Position numbers and translations under genes: made by a program
Notes under the pieces: model-generated
The model's database searches: none
Seen by the model: only the letters and a program-made list of their open reading frames with translations
What the model was told of the DNA's origin: nothing
Assembly (NCBI GenBank): GCA_043381765.1
Contig: JBHJMP010001138.1
Coordinates: forward strand, 1-22,718
Direction: 5' to 3'
Length of the DNA: 22,718 nucleotides
Source of the DNA: Collodictyon triciliatum
Taxonomy: Eukaryota; CRuMs
Part shown: one piece after another, positions 1 to 17,739 of the stretch
Layout: each line of letters starts with the position of its first letter
How positions within the stretch are numbered: the first letter of the stretch is position 1

Positions 1-21
1 GTATACTGAACCTTCATAGCC

Positions 22-24
<3 letters not shown>

Positions 25-109
<85 letters not shown>
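25..109. repeat. (TTA)n microsatellite in CSN3 intron
   Basis: A nearly perfect run of about 28 TTA units. It lies in the intron upstream of the first visible CSN3 exon, which begins at 213 after a CAG acceptor. No coding role is apparent. Confidence 0.95.
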
Positions 110-212
110 GGCATTAGTAAAATTTGATCATCAACTTATTACTATGCACTCTTTTAAGCACGTGAGAATGTACTCATTTCCTTATAATCCTACTTATCTC
201 TCATCGTCGCAG

Positions 213-2290
213 TGGTGTACATTGGCAGTGAGTTCTCTCGATTCCATCAATCCCAAAGGTCATATATGAGCGCGATACTGCCTTTATCTCATGCAGCAAA
301 GAAAACATCAGAGACCAAAGACCACTTCAATCCGATCCACACAGAGTTGTTCAAGGTCCTCTTTTCACTGACATATATTCAATATGGTAAATCCATATGT
401 ATTGGCAAGTCTTCTATCATGTCTTATTCGTGTCAAATTGATGTTCAAATACTGTAATCCAAATTTAAATGACTTCATCCCGAAAATAGCACTGTATCCT
501 CTCAAAGTGCTATTCTGCAGCACTACCTTTCCTCCGCGACGCTCCGTGCCTAATGTCCAGGGATTTCCAAGACAACTATGCAGAGTATTTCATTTGATGT
601 TTAATATACAAAACATAATAATGTCGTTTAAGTTATATTTATGTATCATAATACAACGCAATTTGCAGTAAAAATGACAATGGGTAAATAATTGGCTTGA
701 TTGAAAAAAATCAGGTCGTTGCTGCTTTATTTCTATTATGGGGGCGTCATATATCTTGCCATCAAAGACTACCAATCAGCCTGCGATACATTCTCTCTGG
801 TATATATAGCAATTTCTTGTAAGGATATCAAATTCGGTAAAGAAACTGTTATCCAAATCATCGGAATATGCAGGTATTTGTCGTTCCTTGTTCAGCAACT
901 AGCGCGATTCATATCGATTGCTACAAAAAACTTCTCTTGTCATCACTGATTTTAAAGGGAAAGGTGTGTATCAGAATTCACTTGAAAATAGGAATTGATA
1001 ACAAAGTGAATTTTCTCATAGCTGGTCTTTTTTAATCACATGAGACCAATCAAACCAAGGTGAAATTAAATTAATAACAGAGTATTTTAGGCTCCAATCA
1101 TTCCGAATTGTTTCCCTTCCATGATAGCCCGTGAAGTCATCGAATCATGCAAAGTTTACCAGGATTTAGTCTCTGCGTTTTCATCTATTGAAAAATTCAA
1201 TCACGTCCTTCAAGAGAATTCAACTATTTACCATGAAGTTTTTTTTTTTAAATTTCAATTTATCCTTTTTTTTTTTGGGCAGCTTTATTTTTGAAACAAA
1301 AATTGAGCCATAATCCATCCATCCTATTTCCCCCTATTTTACATCCATACATTAATATTAATATATAGGACGATAATTTGGGGCTTGTAAAACAGTGTCT
1401 TAATGCAATTTCAAAGAGCAAGATTCAAGACCTAACAAGAACATACATCTCCCTATCTATCTCAGACATACAGAGTCGTGCAAATCTGCCGTACGATTCA
1501 TACTTTTTAATACTTATTTCTAAGCATATGTGAATCTTGTAAATAAACTAATTCTCGGACATTCTTTTTAATGGAGAAACATAAAAAAAGTACAAATTCA
1601 CAGTTCCCTTCATAATCTCTACATAACCTGCTAATAGTTCAGAGTTCGAAACAGAACTAAGAATATGCGAAATGGTATGTCTCATAATTTGGTGATGATA
1701 ATTTCTTCCTAGGAGTATGTCTAATCATGTAGCATTAAACGTGCGTAAATACAGCCGAGTATTCAGACTTTATTTTGTTTTTGCTCTACTTGCAATATTT
1801 ATGTGTGGTTTGTTAGGTTGAATCTGGACTGTTGAATGCTGTGATTGACCAAAAAAATAAAGCTGTTTTGCTTAAGGACCATGAGGAAAAGTACGACACT
1901 GGAGGTGAAAATACAATACTGATTGTTTGTGTGTACACTGACCCTATCAATTAATATTATAGGAAATGAAAATACCCTACAATGTTTAATTTTTTCTAAA
2001 AAAAAAAGCATCACTTTTCCTGTATATAAATTCAAGACGTAGCCAAAGTACGATTTTGCTTCTAATCATATTAAAACTGATTTACACAATATATTCACCT
2101 ATATTATAAAGCGACCCTCGCTCTGCTGGATGCGCAAATGAGAAAAGTGATGCACTTGGCACATTTGACAAAGACATGTGACAACGCAACCATGCTTTCG
2201 TCAGAATATGCAAAGACGGTGGGTAGTAGAAAAATATATAAAAATAGTAATAGCAATCATGAGTTCATATTAACTATGTTGCACTTTTGA
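213..2290 (+). CDS. COPS3: COP9 signalosome subunit 3, 5'-partial, nine exons
   Basis: CSN3 is a PCI-domain subunit of the COP9 signalosome, which removes NEDD8 from cullin-RING ligases. The exons are 213-355, 490-584, 715-799, 874-963, 1091-1237, 1369-1490, 1638-1674, 1817-1904 and 2112-2290. All junctions are GT-AG and all phases agree, giving 327 residues to a TGA at 2288-2290. Family landmarks appear in order: a CILSKCYSAALPFL segment, YFYYGGVIY, CYKKLLLSSLILKG, then DDNLGLVKQ followed by LTRTYISLSISDI, which is the start of the PCI winged helix (animal and plant CSN3 have a DNN-GLVKQ and LT-TLSLQDI pattern here). A 37-nt exon and the VESGLLNAVIDQKN segment complete the winged helix. Roughly the first 100 residues of the usual ~420 lie left of the window. 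The last ~23 codons could be intronic, because GTGGGT at 2219 is a possible donor. Exon structure is inferred; identity is strong. Confidence 0.88.
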
Positions 2291-2660
2291 AATGTTCCAA
2301 CTTCACTCTTGAAAACGGCGTATTGATTTGATCACACAACAACTCTAAGCCATAACCGGTGCAATATACACATCCTTCTTTTCATCATCTTATTAAAAAG
2401 GCTGTGACTCAAGAACGCTTCAGAACTGACGATTTGTACGAGGAAGGATACGCTTAAAATAGAAAACCAGAAATCTTGGCTTCTTGGGAAATAAAAGAGT
2501 CTCATATCCCGTATCATTTCATTTTTCCTTTTTTTTTTTCTTTTCTTTTCATCGCTTTATTCTCCAGCAGAGTCTTATAGGAGGCGAAAGGATGGGCGGA
2601 CTGTTCTTCTTGCAATCCCGAGTCTGGGAGGTTACTTGTTAAAGATTGCGCAGCTTTTGC
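2291..2660. other. AT-rich spacer after CSN3
   Basis: No coding exon could be found on either strand. A pyrimidine run (mostly T) lies at about 2521-2550. Read on the minus strand this is an A-rich run just downstream of the broken ORF at 2661-4185, and it could be that element's poly(A) tail. It could equally be ordinary low-complexity DNA. Confidence 0.5.
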
Positions 2661-3285
2661 TCAAGAAGGAGTCTGTTGCGTGGTTCCAGGAGCTATGTCA
2701 TCTAAGGTGGCTGGTGGATGTGGTTTGGTGGATGCCGTTACGCTGTCTCCCGATTCTGTTACTGAGTTGGCTTGGGGCTTGCCTTTCCTCGGCGTCCTCT
2801 CCATGATTTGAAGGTGAATTTAGTAAGATATCATCGGCTTGATGAGGTTGGTAATCTTGGAGACTAGCGATGTTTCGTCCACTTCCCTGAAGCCATTCCA
2901 CGATTTCTACTGCTTTCTCCGTGTTCATTGACGGCTTGGTAAAGCACATTCAGACTAATTGACAGGTGATTCAACTATATTTTCGACATCCATTTCTTGG
3001 TTTTGGGGGCGTTCGTAAACCTTTGCCTTGATTACGACTTCTAGCACTTCATCCACGGGTGCCTTGTCACGATTCCTCCCTCTGACATTAGAGGACGACG
3101 CGTGTTGCCTTTGGCCTTGTTTGTGGGCTCTGGGCTTGTTTTGCACAGACGATTCCTGCACAGTTGGCCAGTCTTTAGCGCTGAAGTCGGCTACTTTTGT
3201 GTTGAAGCCCAAGAAGTGAGTGGTGGCGTTTTGTTTGTTGGAGGTCGCTTGTTTGGAATTATTATTATTGTTATTATTATTATTA

Positions 3286-3383
<98 letters not shown>

Positions 3384-4185
3384 TTGGTGGTTTGACCTTG
3401 TGTGCCATTCACTTCTTTGTTGGGGAGAGTTGATGGGATGTCAGACTCTTTGAGGGCGCGTATCTTTACACGACAGCGTCTGCCATGAATGACGACAAAG
3501 GGAGGTATTTTACCCTTTTTTTCTTGTTCTTCGTCAAATATAACGAGTGCATCATTCATGCATATTCCTCCAGGCTTTGTCCAGTTGACTTTGATTGGGG
3601 TGAAGTATTCACTGCAGGCTTTAAAAATACCAGTCCAGCTGACCCCCAGCGGTATGGTAGACAGGTGCGCAACCTTTATGACAGTTTTTGCTGGAATGGG
3701 GTGTATTGATGCTCCAAGAGCTGAAAAGACTCCTTAATGAAGGCAGCTGCGTTTTCTTTTCTTGGGAAGGCGATTCTGAGTCCGAGGGCAGGGCTGTCCA
3801 CCATAAGCGTCACATCCTTTTCGAAGCACTTTCGGGCTTCTATTACAGCCCGCAGTTTCTTGCACATATTCTTACGATTTGCGAAAGAGATAACAGACAA
3901 TTGCTTGCCCAGAAGACGGACAAAGCAGTCTTCGTCTTTGAAGAGTCTTTTCTCAATCGCATTTTTTTAATCGTGGCATGTCAGCTGCAAATGTTCTATC
4001 GGGAGGTTCTGTTTCATGACGCAAGGTCGGCCGTGCATGAGCCTGGCTGTCGCCATTATAGTTCTGGTCTCACTGGAGCCCATCGATGGTTGGATTGCAC
4101 TTGAGGACTGAGAGTTTAAGACATTTAATTGTGTAGGAAACATGTCATTCTGACATATATATAAAAGGATTGCAACAGCATTCAT
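2661..4185 (-). pseudogene. Broken ORF, probably a retroelement gag/ORF1-like remnant
   Basis: Coding-like peptide runs along the minus strand through at least four frames. The stretch from 4185 to 3676 is one frame, interrupted by a single TAA at 3967-3969 in an A-run. At about 3710 the sense jumps to another frame, which contains VIKVAHLSTIPLGVSWTG, MNDALVIFDEEQEKKGK and VIHGRRCRVK. That frame then runs into an (ATT)n tract (3258-3383) read as poly-Ile. Further frames continue at 3212-2955 and 2949-2698, and a last one ends at the TGA at 2661-2663. The middle part has the alternating strand/helix pattern of an RRM-like fold and the tail is basic and polar, as in many retroelement ORF1 or gag proteins. 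No CCHC knuckle, reverse transcriptase or terminal repeat is visible. It sits between two convergent host genes. A multi-exon host gene is possible but less likely because of the in-frame stop and frameshifts. Confidence 0.5.
3258..3383. repeat. (ATT)n microsatellite with two G interruptions
   Basis: About 42 units of ATT; two early units read GTT (near 3270 and 3288). It lies inside the broken ORF at 2661-4185, so it expanded within once-coding sequence or after decay. The minus strand reads it as poly-Ile and the plus strand as poly-Leu or poly-Ile; neither is credible as protein. Confidence 0.95.
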
Positions 4186-4532
4186 CTGCGTGAAAGAAAT
4201 TTTTTTTTAATGCGCCAAAACTTCAAATCTGGATTCTAGACTCGTTCTGGCACGTCTTAATATATATAAACAATTCATTCGTAGAGATTTTTTTTTTCTG
4301 GTGTTCGACACGAACAAATGGAGGATATATATTAAGGAGGTCTTTTTAATCGTTTGTTCAGACTTTTTATTAGATATACGCAGGTATGCATTCATTATCG
4401 TGCCATGAATTTATACGCAGCAGTATATTTTGAAGGTGGAAAGGCTGGTAGGATGTAATGTGGTAAAGAGATAAATAAGATAGAGGGAAAAATAGCTAAA
4501 TGATTCCCCTTCGCTCGAGCTGATTTTTTGTG
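4186..4532. other. AT-rich intergenic stretch
   Basis: This spacer separates the 5' end of the broken ORF from the stop codon of the large minus-strand gene. It contains short T-runs (near 4200 and 4288) and TATATA motifs. No coding exon is evident. Confidence 0.5.
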
Positions 4533-11513
<6,981 letters not shown>

Positions 11514-11812
11514 ATATCCCAACACGACGCGCGATTCTGTTGTTTTGTAGTGCTTCAAATTGGAATCTGCTGAAGGTTGATCACTTTTTTTGTGGGTTGG
11601 TCTGATTTGGTATGAATGCACAGATTTATACCCGTTCACACCCGCGCCGTTCGCCTGTGTATGGTATGATATAAATACGAGAAACCCCTTTCATCTCTCT
11701 CTTTGAAGATACATCACTTAATCGGGTCGAAAGATAAGATTACAAAAGGCGGAGAGTGTCAAAACAATTGGGTGATGGCGATTCAGTAGGGAGATTGATT
11801 TTTTATATTGGC
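11514..11812. other. Spacer between the kinase tail and the large minus-strand gene
   Basis: This is the presumed 3' UTR of the upstream kinase plus the promoter and 5' UTR of the gene starting at 11513. An open frame (GTG at 11639, no stop) continues upstream of the chosen ATG on the minus strand, so the first exon could extend further. No other gene is seen. Confidence 0.45.
11625..11630 (-). promoter_or_regulatory. Possible TATA box for the large minus-strand gene
   Basis: TATAAA is read on the minus strand about 110 nt upstream of the proposed start ATG at 11513. Position and sequence are compatible with a core promoter, but AT-rich DNA yields such motifs by chance. Confidence 0.3.
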
Positions 11813-12180
11813 TCATTGCGTCTCTCGGCTTGTCTGCTTCATATCTGCGCCACATTCGCCAGCAGAATCACCACGGTGGCATTTCCTTTTGGGTTTGGGC
11901 TCTTCTCCTTCTTTTCTGTTCTCGTCCTCTTTCTCTTCAATAGTTTTATCTTCCTTCAACTCATCTCCACGTTCTTCGTCAAGCCGCGTTGCAGTTACAA
12001 ATGGAAATTCACTCGCAGAACCGAAGCCGAAATTGAGTTGCAACCTTGCGGCCATACCAAAATCTGGCTCTGTCATTGTCTGAAGTAAATCCTCCTTGAA
12101 CCAATAATGGTTCAATGCCCCCTCGCATGAGATGCGCACATCAGGATTGACATGCAGTAATCCCTGAATTAAATCGATTG
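11813..12180 (-). CDS. Ser/Thr protein kinase, C-terminal exon only
   Basis: One exon begins after a CAG acceptor (12181-12182) and ends at a TGA at 11813-11815, encoding 121 residues. The first ~30 are the end of a protein kinase C-lobe (subdomain XI): AIDLIQGLLHVNPDVRISCE, then a GALNHYWF segment. This fits the usual A-DLI--LL--(D/N)P--R-(S/T)-EAL-H-W pattern, whose Arg anchors the C-lobe. It is followed by an 85-residue tail with an acidic/basic run (EEKEDENRKEGEEPKPKRK) and no domain I recognise. The rest of the kinase should lie to the right but is replaced by the N-run. The motif resembles CAMK-group kinases (CHK2, phosphorylase kinase or CaMK-like); the subfamily cannot be fixed from this piece. 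Confidence 0.8.
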
Positions 12181-12203
12181 CTGTATATGGTGCGTTTTTT
12201 TTT

Positions 12204-12847
12204 NNNNNNNNNNNNNNNNNNNNNNNNNNNNNNNNNNNNNNNNNNNNNNNNNNNNNNNNNNNNNNNNNNNNNNNNNNNNNNNNNNNNNNNNNNNNNNNNN
12301 NNNNNNNNNNNNNNNNNNNNNNNNNNNNNNNNNNNNNNNNNNNNNNNNNNNNNNNNNNNNNNNNNNNNNNNNNNNNNNNNNNNNNNNNNNNNNNNNNNNN
12401 NNNNNNNNNNNNNNNNNNNNNNNNNNNNNNNNNNNNNNNNNNNNNNNNNNNNNNNNNNNNNNNNNNNNNNNNNNNNNNNNNNNNNNNNNNNNNNNNNNNN
12501 NNNNNNNNNNNNNNNNNNNNNNNNNNNNNNNNNNNNNNNNNNNNNNNNNNNNNNNNNNNNNNNNNNNNNNNNNNNNNNNNNNNNNNNNNNNNNNNNNNNN
12601 NNNNNNNNNNNNNNNNNNNNNNNNNNNNNNNNNNNNNNNNNNNNNNNNNNNNNNNNNNNNNNNNNNNNNNNNNNNNNNNNNNNNNNNNNNNNNNNNNNNN
12701 NNNNNNNNNNNNNNNNNNNNNNNNNNNNNNNNNNNNNNNNNNNNNNNNNNNNNNNNNNNNNNNNNNNNNNNNNNNNNNNNNNNNNNNNNNNNNNNNNNNN
12801 NNNNNNNNNNNNNNNNNNNNNNNNNNNNNNNNNNNNNNNNNNNNNNN
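12204..12847. other. Assembly gap (644 N)
   Basis: A run of unknown bases, directly flanked by the 5'-truncated minus-strand kinase exon and by the 5'-truncated plus-strand KA1 exon. The intron sequence just left of the gap ends in a T-run (+ strand), a plausible cause of an assembly break. Confidence 0.99.
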
Positions 12848-13169
12848 GATGCTCACGGAATTATCTTTAAAGAGAATCGGTAAGACACACCAGAATATAT
12901 CTAGAGGCTCTCGCTTCCCATCATTTCTTCTTTCTTTCCCTCCCTTCAATATCTCGATACTACCACATAGCGCTCATCCACTTTTTATCCGTTCCAGCAA
13001 GACTATTGAGTGCGAGCACCCAAGCACAGGAGTCACGTTTGAGATAGAGCTTTATCGACTCCAACCTCCCAACGAACACCACAACGGTATCAAGTTCCAT
13101 CGACGCAGCGGGGAAGTATGGGCCTACACTCGCCTCTGTCAAAAGCTGTCGTCAGAGTTTCGCTTTTAG
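12848..13169 (+). CDS. KA1-domain C-terminus of a MARK/SNF1-like kinase, 5'-partial
   Basis: Two exons, 12848-12879 (cut by the gap) and 12998-13169, are joined by a GT-AG intron in phase 2 and end at TAG 13167-13169. The 67-residue product contains FEIELYRL, NGIKFHRRSGEVWAYTRLCQ and a final KLSSEFRF. This is the kinase-associated-1 (KA1) pattern at the extreme C-terminus of MARK, KIN1/2, BRSK and related kinases (compare W-EMEVCKL, NGVRFKRISG and a terminal KL-ELKL in MARKs). KA1 binds anionic membrane lipids and can autoinhibit the kinase. The catalytic domain is missing. Because KA1 also occurs in a few non-kinase proteins, 'kinase' is an inference. Confidence 0.75.
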
Positions 13170-13679
13170 TGTATAGATTAATAAGCAGTCGGTGTAACTC
13201 TTTCCTCCTTTCGGTTCTTGGATTTCTTTTCCCTTCCTTTTTTTTTTAATTCCTCGTACCTTTAATTCTTGCTTATTCGCATTTTCCTCTGCATTTATAC
13301 ACGTATCACTCACGCACCCTTGAATCTGCATTTCTCTGACAGAGTCATATGAAAAGAAAAATGATAGAAAAGGGTTACGTGCTACTTTTCTCTCGGTATC
13401 TCTCGTACACCACTCTGAAGTTTTGGTTCGATTCTTAAAGACAAGCACATTTTAGCTATCCATGCATTGTCATCTATAAATAAAGAGGTATATATACCAC
13501 CACCGTTTCATATGGCTGTATTCGTTGCAGAGGCACTAGCATTGATCAGTTTGGTTTGTTACGAAAGTCGACAAATTGTCCTTTGTCATTCCATTCCTTT
13601 TCTGTTTCTATCTTTTGTTTTATTTTGTTTTGTTTTGTTTCGTTTTGTTTGTACGCATTTATTTTGTGAATCTTGTTGA
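13170..13679. other. Convergent 3' spacer between KA1 gene and PFDN1
   Basis: The genes on both sides end here. The spacer has T-rich stretches and TTTTG runs (about 13615-13650). No exon, RNA gene or strong terminator motif was identified. Confidence 0.5.
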
Positions 13680-15267
13680 TTATTTTGAATGCGAGCGAGC
13701 AATTTCTTTCAGTTGCGCCTCCGCGTTCTCTCCTTGTTTGGTCAGATATGTGCGTGTTTGCTAGATGGTGTTAAAATGCGCATGGTTATTAAGTATATGT
13801 TCGCATAGAATTGGAGGGGATGTAATAATAATGAAATAAGGAAACCAAACACAAAAACAAACATGAAGCTGCTTTAGTTCCTCCTCCAAAGTCACAATCT
13901 CACGTCTCATCCCAGTGACGAGTGACTCACGCGGGGTGAGAATAAACCTGGTCAAAGAAGATTTAGCCACTTCTTTTGAAGCAAAAACTTAATATAAAGT
14001 GGTCGACATATCAATAGATAAAAGATTTTGAGTTACAAAGCATACTTACATTTTGCCTTTTTGTTCAAAAATGTGGTGCGATTACCCGGATGGACAGGAC
14101 AATTGTAGATATATAAGAATTTGTCGATAAAATAGTATTTTGTTGGAGATATCTTATCGTAAGTGTATCTCACATAAATGAAGCAAAAATAACACAGATT
14201 AACAAATTGATAAATGTATAAATCGAACTGTGAATTGGGTGTGAGCTCAGGGAACAAGACATTAGAGTGGACATGACATGACATAACATAACATAAGCCA
14301 CAAACCCACGGCCGAATAGAGAGGAGTCTCTTCTGGGAGCGAGACGACCTCCGCTAGGGTCAGTTCATTCCGTCTACGCTCACGTTCGGAGCGATTTAAT
14401 TGGGCCCGAACCTGTGTGATTTATTATTGCCACTATCTATTAGGGTGGAGGAAACATGCAGAAAAATACAGTTTACAAAGGCGTGACTTAATATATCCAA
14501 CGGAGAGGAAAAGACTTTTTAGTTTTGAATACGTGTTTGGCCTTTGATTCTTTATTGTAATAGTTTGTTCTGTTTTATACTGTAATTTTCCAAGGAACTA
14601 ATCTGTCTGGGAAGATTTTAACATATTGAATGGAAGAGTTTGCGAGCTTATAGAAGGGCACACCTGAGTAAGTTTCTGATTCGCATCGATAATTTTGCTT
14701 TGAAGCTCAATTAAAACCTATGTATGGACTGCTTGAGACTTACTGTTGCATTCAGAATGAATTCCAAGCGTTATTGAGGGGGCATTAAATACAAAGTGAT
14801 TATTGTGAAACGAAATCTTTAGATCGAACGTAAGGAGAAATGTTTGCAGTTATACTCAAATCCAAGGTAGTGAAAGAAAAGAGAAATAGGGGGCATCAAT
14901 AATAATGGTGATAATAATAATATTAATGAGAAGAATAAGAATAAGAATATACAACGAAATGGAAAGAGTCGATGGGTTTTGGCAGAAGAGAGAGGCCGGA
15001 TAGAGATCTAGGTTATCACGCATTGATCCATTAACACTCACAGTCATGGACAATCTTTCTATAACCATGTGCAATTATTACGAGCGCACTTTGAAGTGGG
15101 ATAGAAGTGTTGAATACAGCCCCTTTTTTCTCTCTTTTCTTGGCACCGTGGCCAGAGGGAAGCCTTTTTGGCAGCAACAAGAAAAGAGAAAAAAGAAAGA
15201 AAAAAGGCAAGACGAATAAAAAGCAAGCGTTTATGCTGGACTTTCTCACCTCCCGATCCTTCTCCAT
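13680..15267 (-). CDS. PFDN1: Prefoldin subunit 1, six exons including a 7-nt exon
   Basis: PFDN1 is a beta-type subunit of the hexameric prefoldin co-chaperone, which passes unfolded actin and tubulin to CCT. The exons are 15267-15250, 14717-14664, 14411-14306, 14056-14050, 13947-13863 and 13760-13680. They total 351 nt (116 aa, ending TAA), close to the ~122 aa of animal PFDN1. The N-terminal coil reads LQSKIIDANQKL then VRAQLNRSERERRRNELTL. The central hairpin is ETPLYSAVGKMFILTPRE (family: ET--YE-VGRMFIL---KE). The C-terminal coil reads LEEELKQLHQTRTYLTKQG. The seven-base exon at 14050-14056 supplies part of Gly, Lys and part of Met, restoring the conserved VGxMFIL. The first exon (only MEKDRE) was chosen because it has an ATG, a GTGAGA donor and the right phase; an additional or different exon 1 is possible in the 532-nt first intron. 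Confidence 0.85.
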
Positions 15268-15926
15268 GAAAAGGCTGTTCTGTTTTCTACGGGGATGTAA
15301 CAGATGGTTAGTTGTTACGTCAGCCAGGGCTCGCCGACTCTATGCCCACGACACTTTTGCTTCGACTTTGTGCACCCGCCCATGATCGCGAGTGAAAAGT
15401 GATCAAAGCAGAATCGATTGAAGAATCTGCCCCTTTTGTTACCAGAATAATCTTTCAAAGAAAACCGACGTTTGAGGAATAAACTTTTCATTCGATTCAA
15501 TAATTCCCCTTTTGATTCATAATAGACTGAAAATCAGTCAAGACATGAAAAATATTTGTATGTTAGCAGTAAATAGCAATTTCTTGGCAGCGTGAATCGT
15601 TAAATACACATATATTACGAATTTCACAGTAAAAATTTTTGCAATAATATATTTTCCATGTATAGAAATATGCAACTTCGTGGTTTAGAGGTTCGACCCT
15701 GGGAAAGTGTTGGGGTGTGTGGTGGATACAGAAAAGCTTTCATCCATTTTATCGGATAGCGCCACAATACGCGGGGATGTGGATAACGGCATCAGGGCGA
15801 GATGAATCAGTGAAACGATTCAAAAGACAGAATCCATAGTTTGAAGAGGAAGAGAAGAAAGAGAAAGAAAGGGCAAACGGAGGAAAATATGGAGGCGTTC
15901 GTGCCTTGGCAGGTAAGTGAAATGGT
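15268..15926. other. Spacer upstream of PFDN1, downstream of MOB1
   Basis: It holds the presumed PFDN1 promoter and 5' UTR and the MOB1 3' UTR. No further coding exon was found. A T-loop-like GGTTCGACCC near 15688 lacks the rest of a tRNA. Confidence 0.5.
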
Positions 15927-17246
15927 TTAGGAGGAAGACGAGGCACCCGATGCGGAGGATGCGTCACCCTGTCCAGTCAGGTTTAGGATGAGTTCTTCAA
16001 GGGGTTTCAATTCACGTTCGTCAACCAGCTTGAACTCAGCGATGAAATAGTAGAAGTGCTACAGGGAAAATTAAATCAAAGAAGGAAATTTTATTTCAAG
16101 AGAAAAAGGGTAAACTCCCAAATTCAAGGGAGAGAAGACGTGTGTCAAAAGGAAACAGACCTTGAAGCAGGTATTAACATGAGCTTCGGCTCCGAGACTG
16201 ACAATCTTTTGGAAATGAGAGTAGTATATATGGGCGTAAACACGGAAGAGGCGCTAGGATAAAGTATTGAAGGGTTGAGAAAGATAACCAATGGGATTGT
16301 GCCGCGAAATTTAGTGAATCATAATATAAATGACCACACGTATGCATTAACAAAGAATTGACTATAACAAAGAAGAGAGACAACTGAGGGTTATCAGTTT
16401 CAACTGCCGTGAAAATTCTTTTTAAAGGAAATTAGAACCTTGTAGATGTTACGGATGATGTTTTGGAAGTCCTTTGGGAATTCGATGTCGACACGAGATG
16501 GGAAGATGTTTTCATCATCGAGTTGAGCCTGAATCCAGGTCATCAGGTAGTCCACATATTGGGGCGCTGAGACTTTGATAGGTTTTTTGACAGTCGTTCC
16601 ATCAGCCCATTGGTACTCGTACCTAGACAGTTGTAGATGTGCAATTGAAATGAAAGAAATATGAGACACGGGCATGAAATAAATTGAGTAGATGAGCGAT
16701 TCAAATGATTGCATACTTTGGACCAGCACTCATGATGGGGCATGAATCTGCAGTGCAGAATTCAGAGATGGAGCCAAAGATCAGATTGATCTGGTTGAAG
16801 AAGTCGACGGTGTTTACAGCGAGCCACTCGTTTAGATCCTCGCCTGGGGGCAGTTTCACGGCATCACGCAGGGTGTTTCCGGAGCCGAGTGTGGCCTTTG
16901 CATACTTGTGAAGCTCATAAAGGCGATTCCCCTTCGAGATGTTTTTTTTCTCTTTGAAGGTTTTGCTTCGGTCTCCGCTGTGGATGCGTCATACAGCAGG
17001 AAGTATAAAAAGAAAGAAAAGGAAAGAAAATGAAATACCGACTAGAAATATGGAGAAATAAAAAAAAAAAACTACTGGAGCTTCGTGTGATAGGGGTTTA
17101 TTTTTTCGTTTCGTCTTTGAAAGGGGTGGTGGGTCATTTTTTTTCCCCCCTTTACACAGACAACATGAGAGCAAATTATAAAAATTGAAAGATGATTGTG
17201 AAGTAAAATTTTGGAATGGATCTAAAACTTACAACAGGCCGAACAT
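15927..17246 (-). CDS. MOB1: MOB kinase activator 1, complete, five exons
   Basis: MOB1 is the adaptor that binds and activates NDR/LATS-type AGC kinases in Hippo and mitotic-exit signalling. The exons are 17246-17233, 16977-16717, 16622-16439, 16253-16161 and 16058-15927. All are GT-AG and in phase, giving 227 aa (human MOB1A has 216). The start [17 protein letters not shown] is the classic MOB1 N-terminus. [20 protein letters not shown] and [16 protein letters not shown] follow. The four zinc ligands fall at Cys79, Cys84 (CTADSC), His161 and His166 (HIYYSH), the same numbers as in human MOB1. The end is [16 protein letters not shown] plus an unusual ~14-residue Gly/Ala/Ser tail. Identity is very secure; only the 5' UTR is unknown. 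Confidence 0.95.
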
Positions 17247-17605
17247 TCTGTCTTTGCGGTTTGTTTGTTTTTTTTTTTAAAAAAAAAAATAGGAGAAAAT
17301 GCAGAAGGATAGTTATTTCAATTATGTTAGTTTGGTTTTGTTCATAGCAGAGTGCATAGTAATTTACTTTTCTTACAAAACGACAAAGGAACGAGAGTTG
17401 GTTCTTGGGTTGTAAGTGACTTGAATGGAGAAAAGAGGACTACTGACAGCTACAAAAACATAAGTTCTGGGTGTGGGGACAAAAGAAAAAATAATGAATT
17501 AAAAAAAATGAAAACACAATAAAATAAAATATTATTGGGTTTGGATGAGGAAAAGAAGGTTTTCATAGCCCTATCGCACTACTTTGGGGTTTTCTCAGTC
17601 TGTTT
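17247..17605. other. Upstream region of MOB1
   Basis: AT-rich DNA between the MOB1 start codon and the coding-like block to the right. It includes a T-run followed directly by an A-run (about 17267-17290). It presumably carries the MOB1 promoter. No gene is seen. Confidence 0.45.
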
Positions 17606-17739
17606 GTGGTACTTGGGCGATGTTGTCATAGTCGGAGATCGCTTGGTCGCCTCAGTGCGCCGTGCCAAAAAAAAATACATGTGTGCGCCCTTCTTGTGAT
17701 CTCGCGTTTTCGATCAGCAGTGTTTGCCAAGGGCTCGTG

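Noticed and set aside
3102-3395. Poly-isoleucine and poly-leucine ORFs over the ATT tract
   Set aside because: These are microsatellite translations without any flanking domain.
15680-15700. tRNA T-loop-like GGTTCGACCC
   Set aside because: No pairing T-stem, D-arm, anticodon arm or acceptor stem could be drawn around it.
17606-17720. Minus-strand mini-exon ending near 17620 (ISDYDNIAQVPQTD then stop)
   Set aside because: It has an acceptor-like CTGAG upstream and a protein-like sequence, but I could find no in-phase upstream exon or family match, so it is not annotated.
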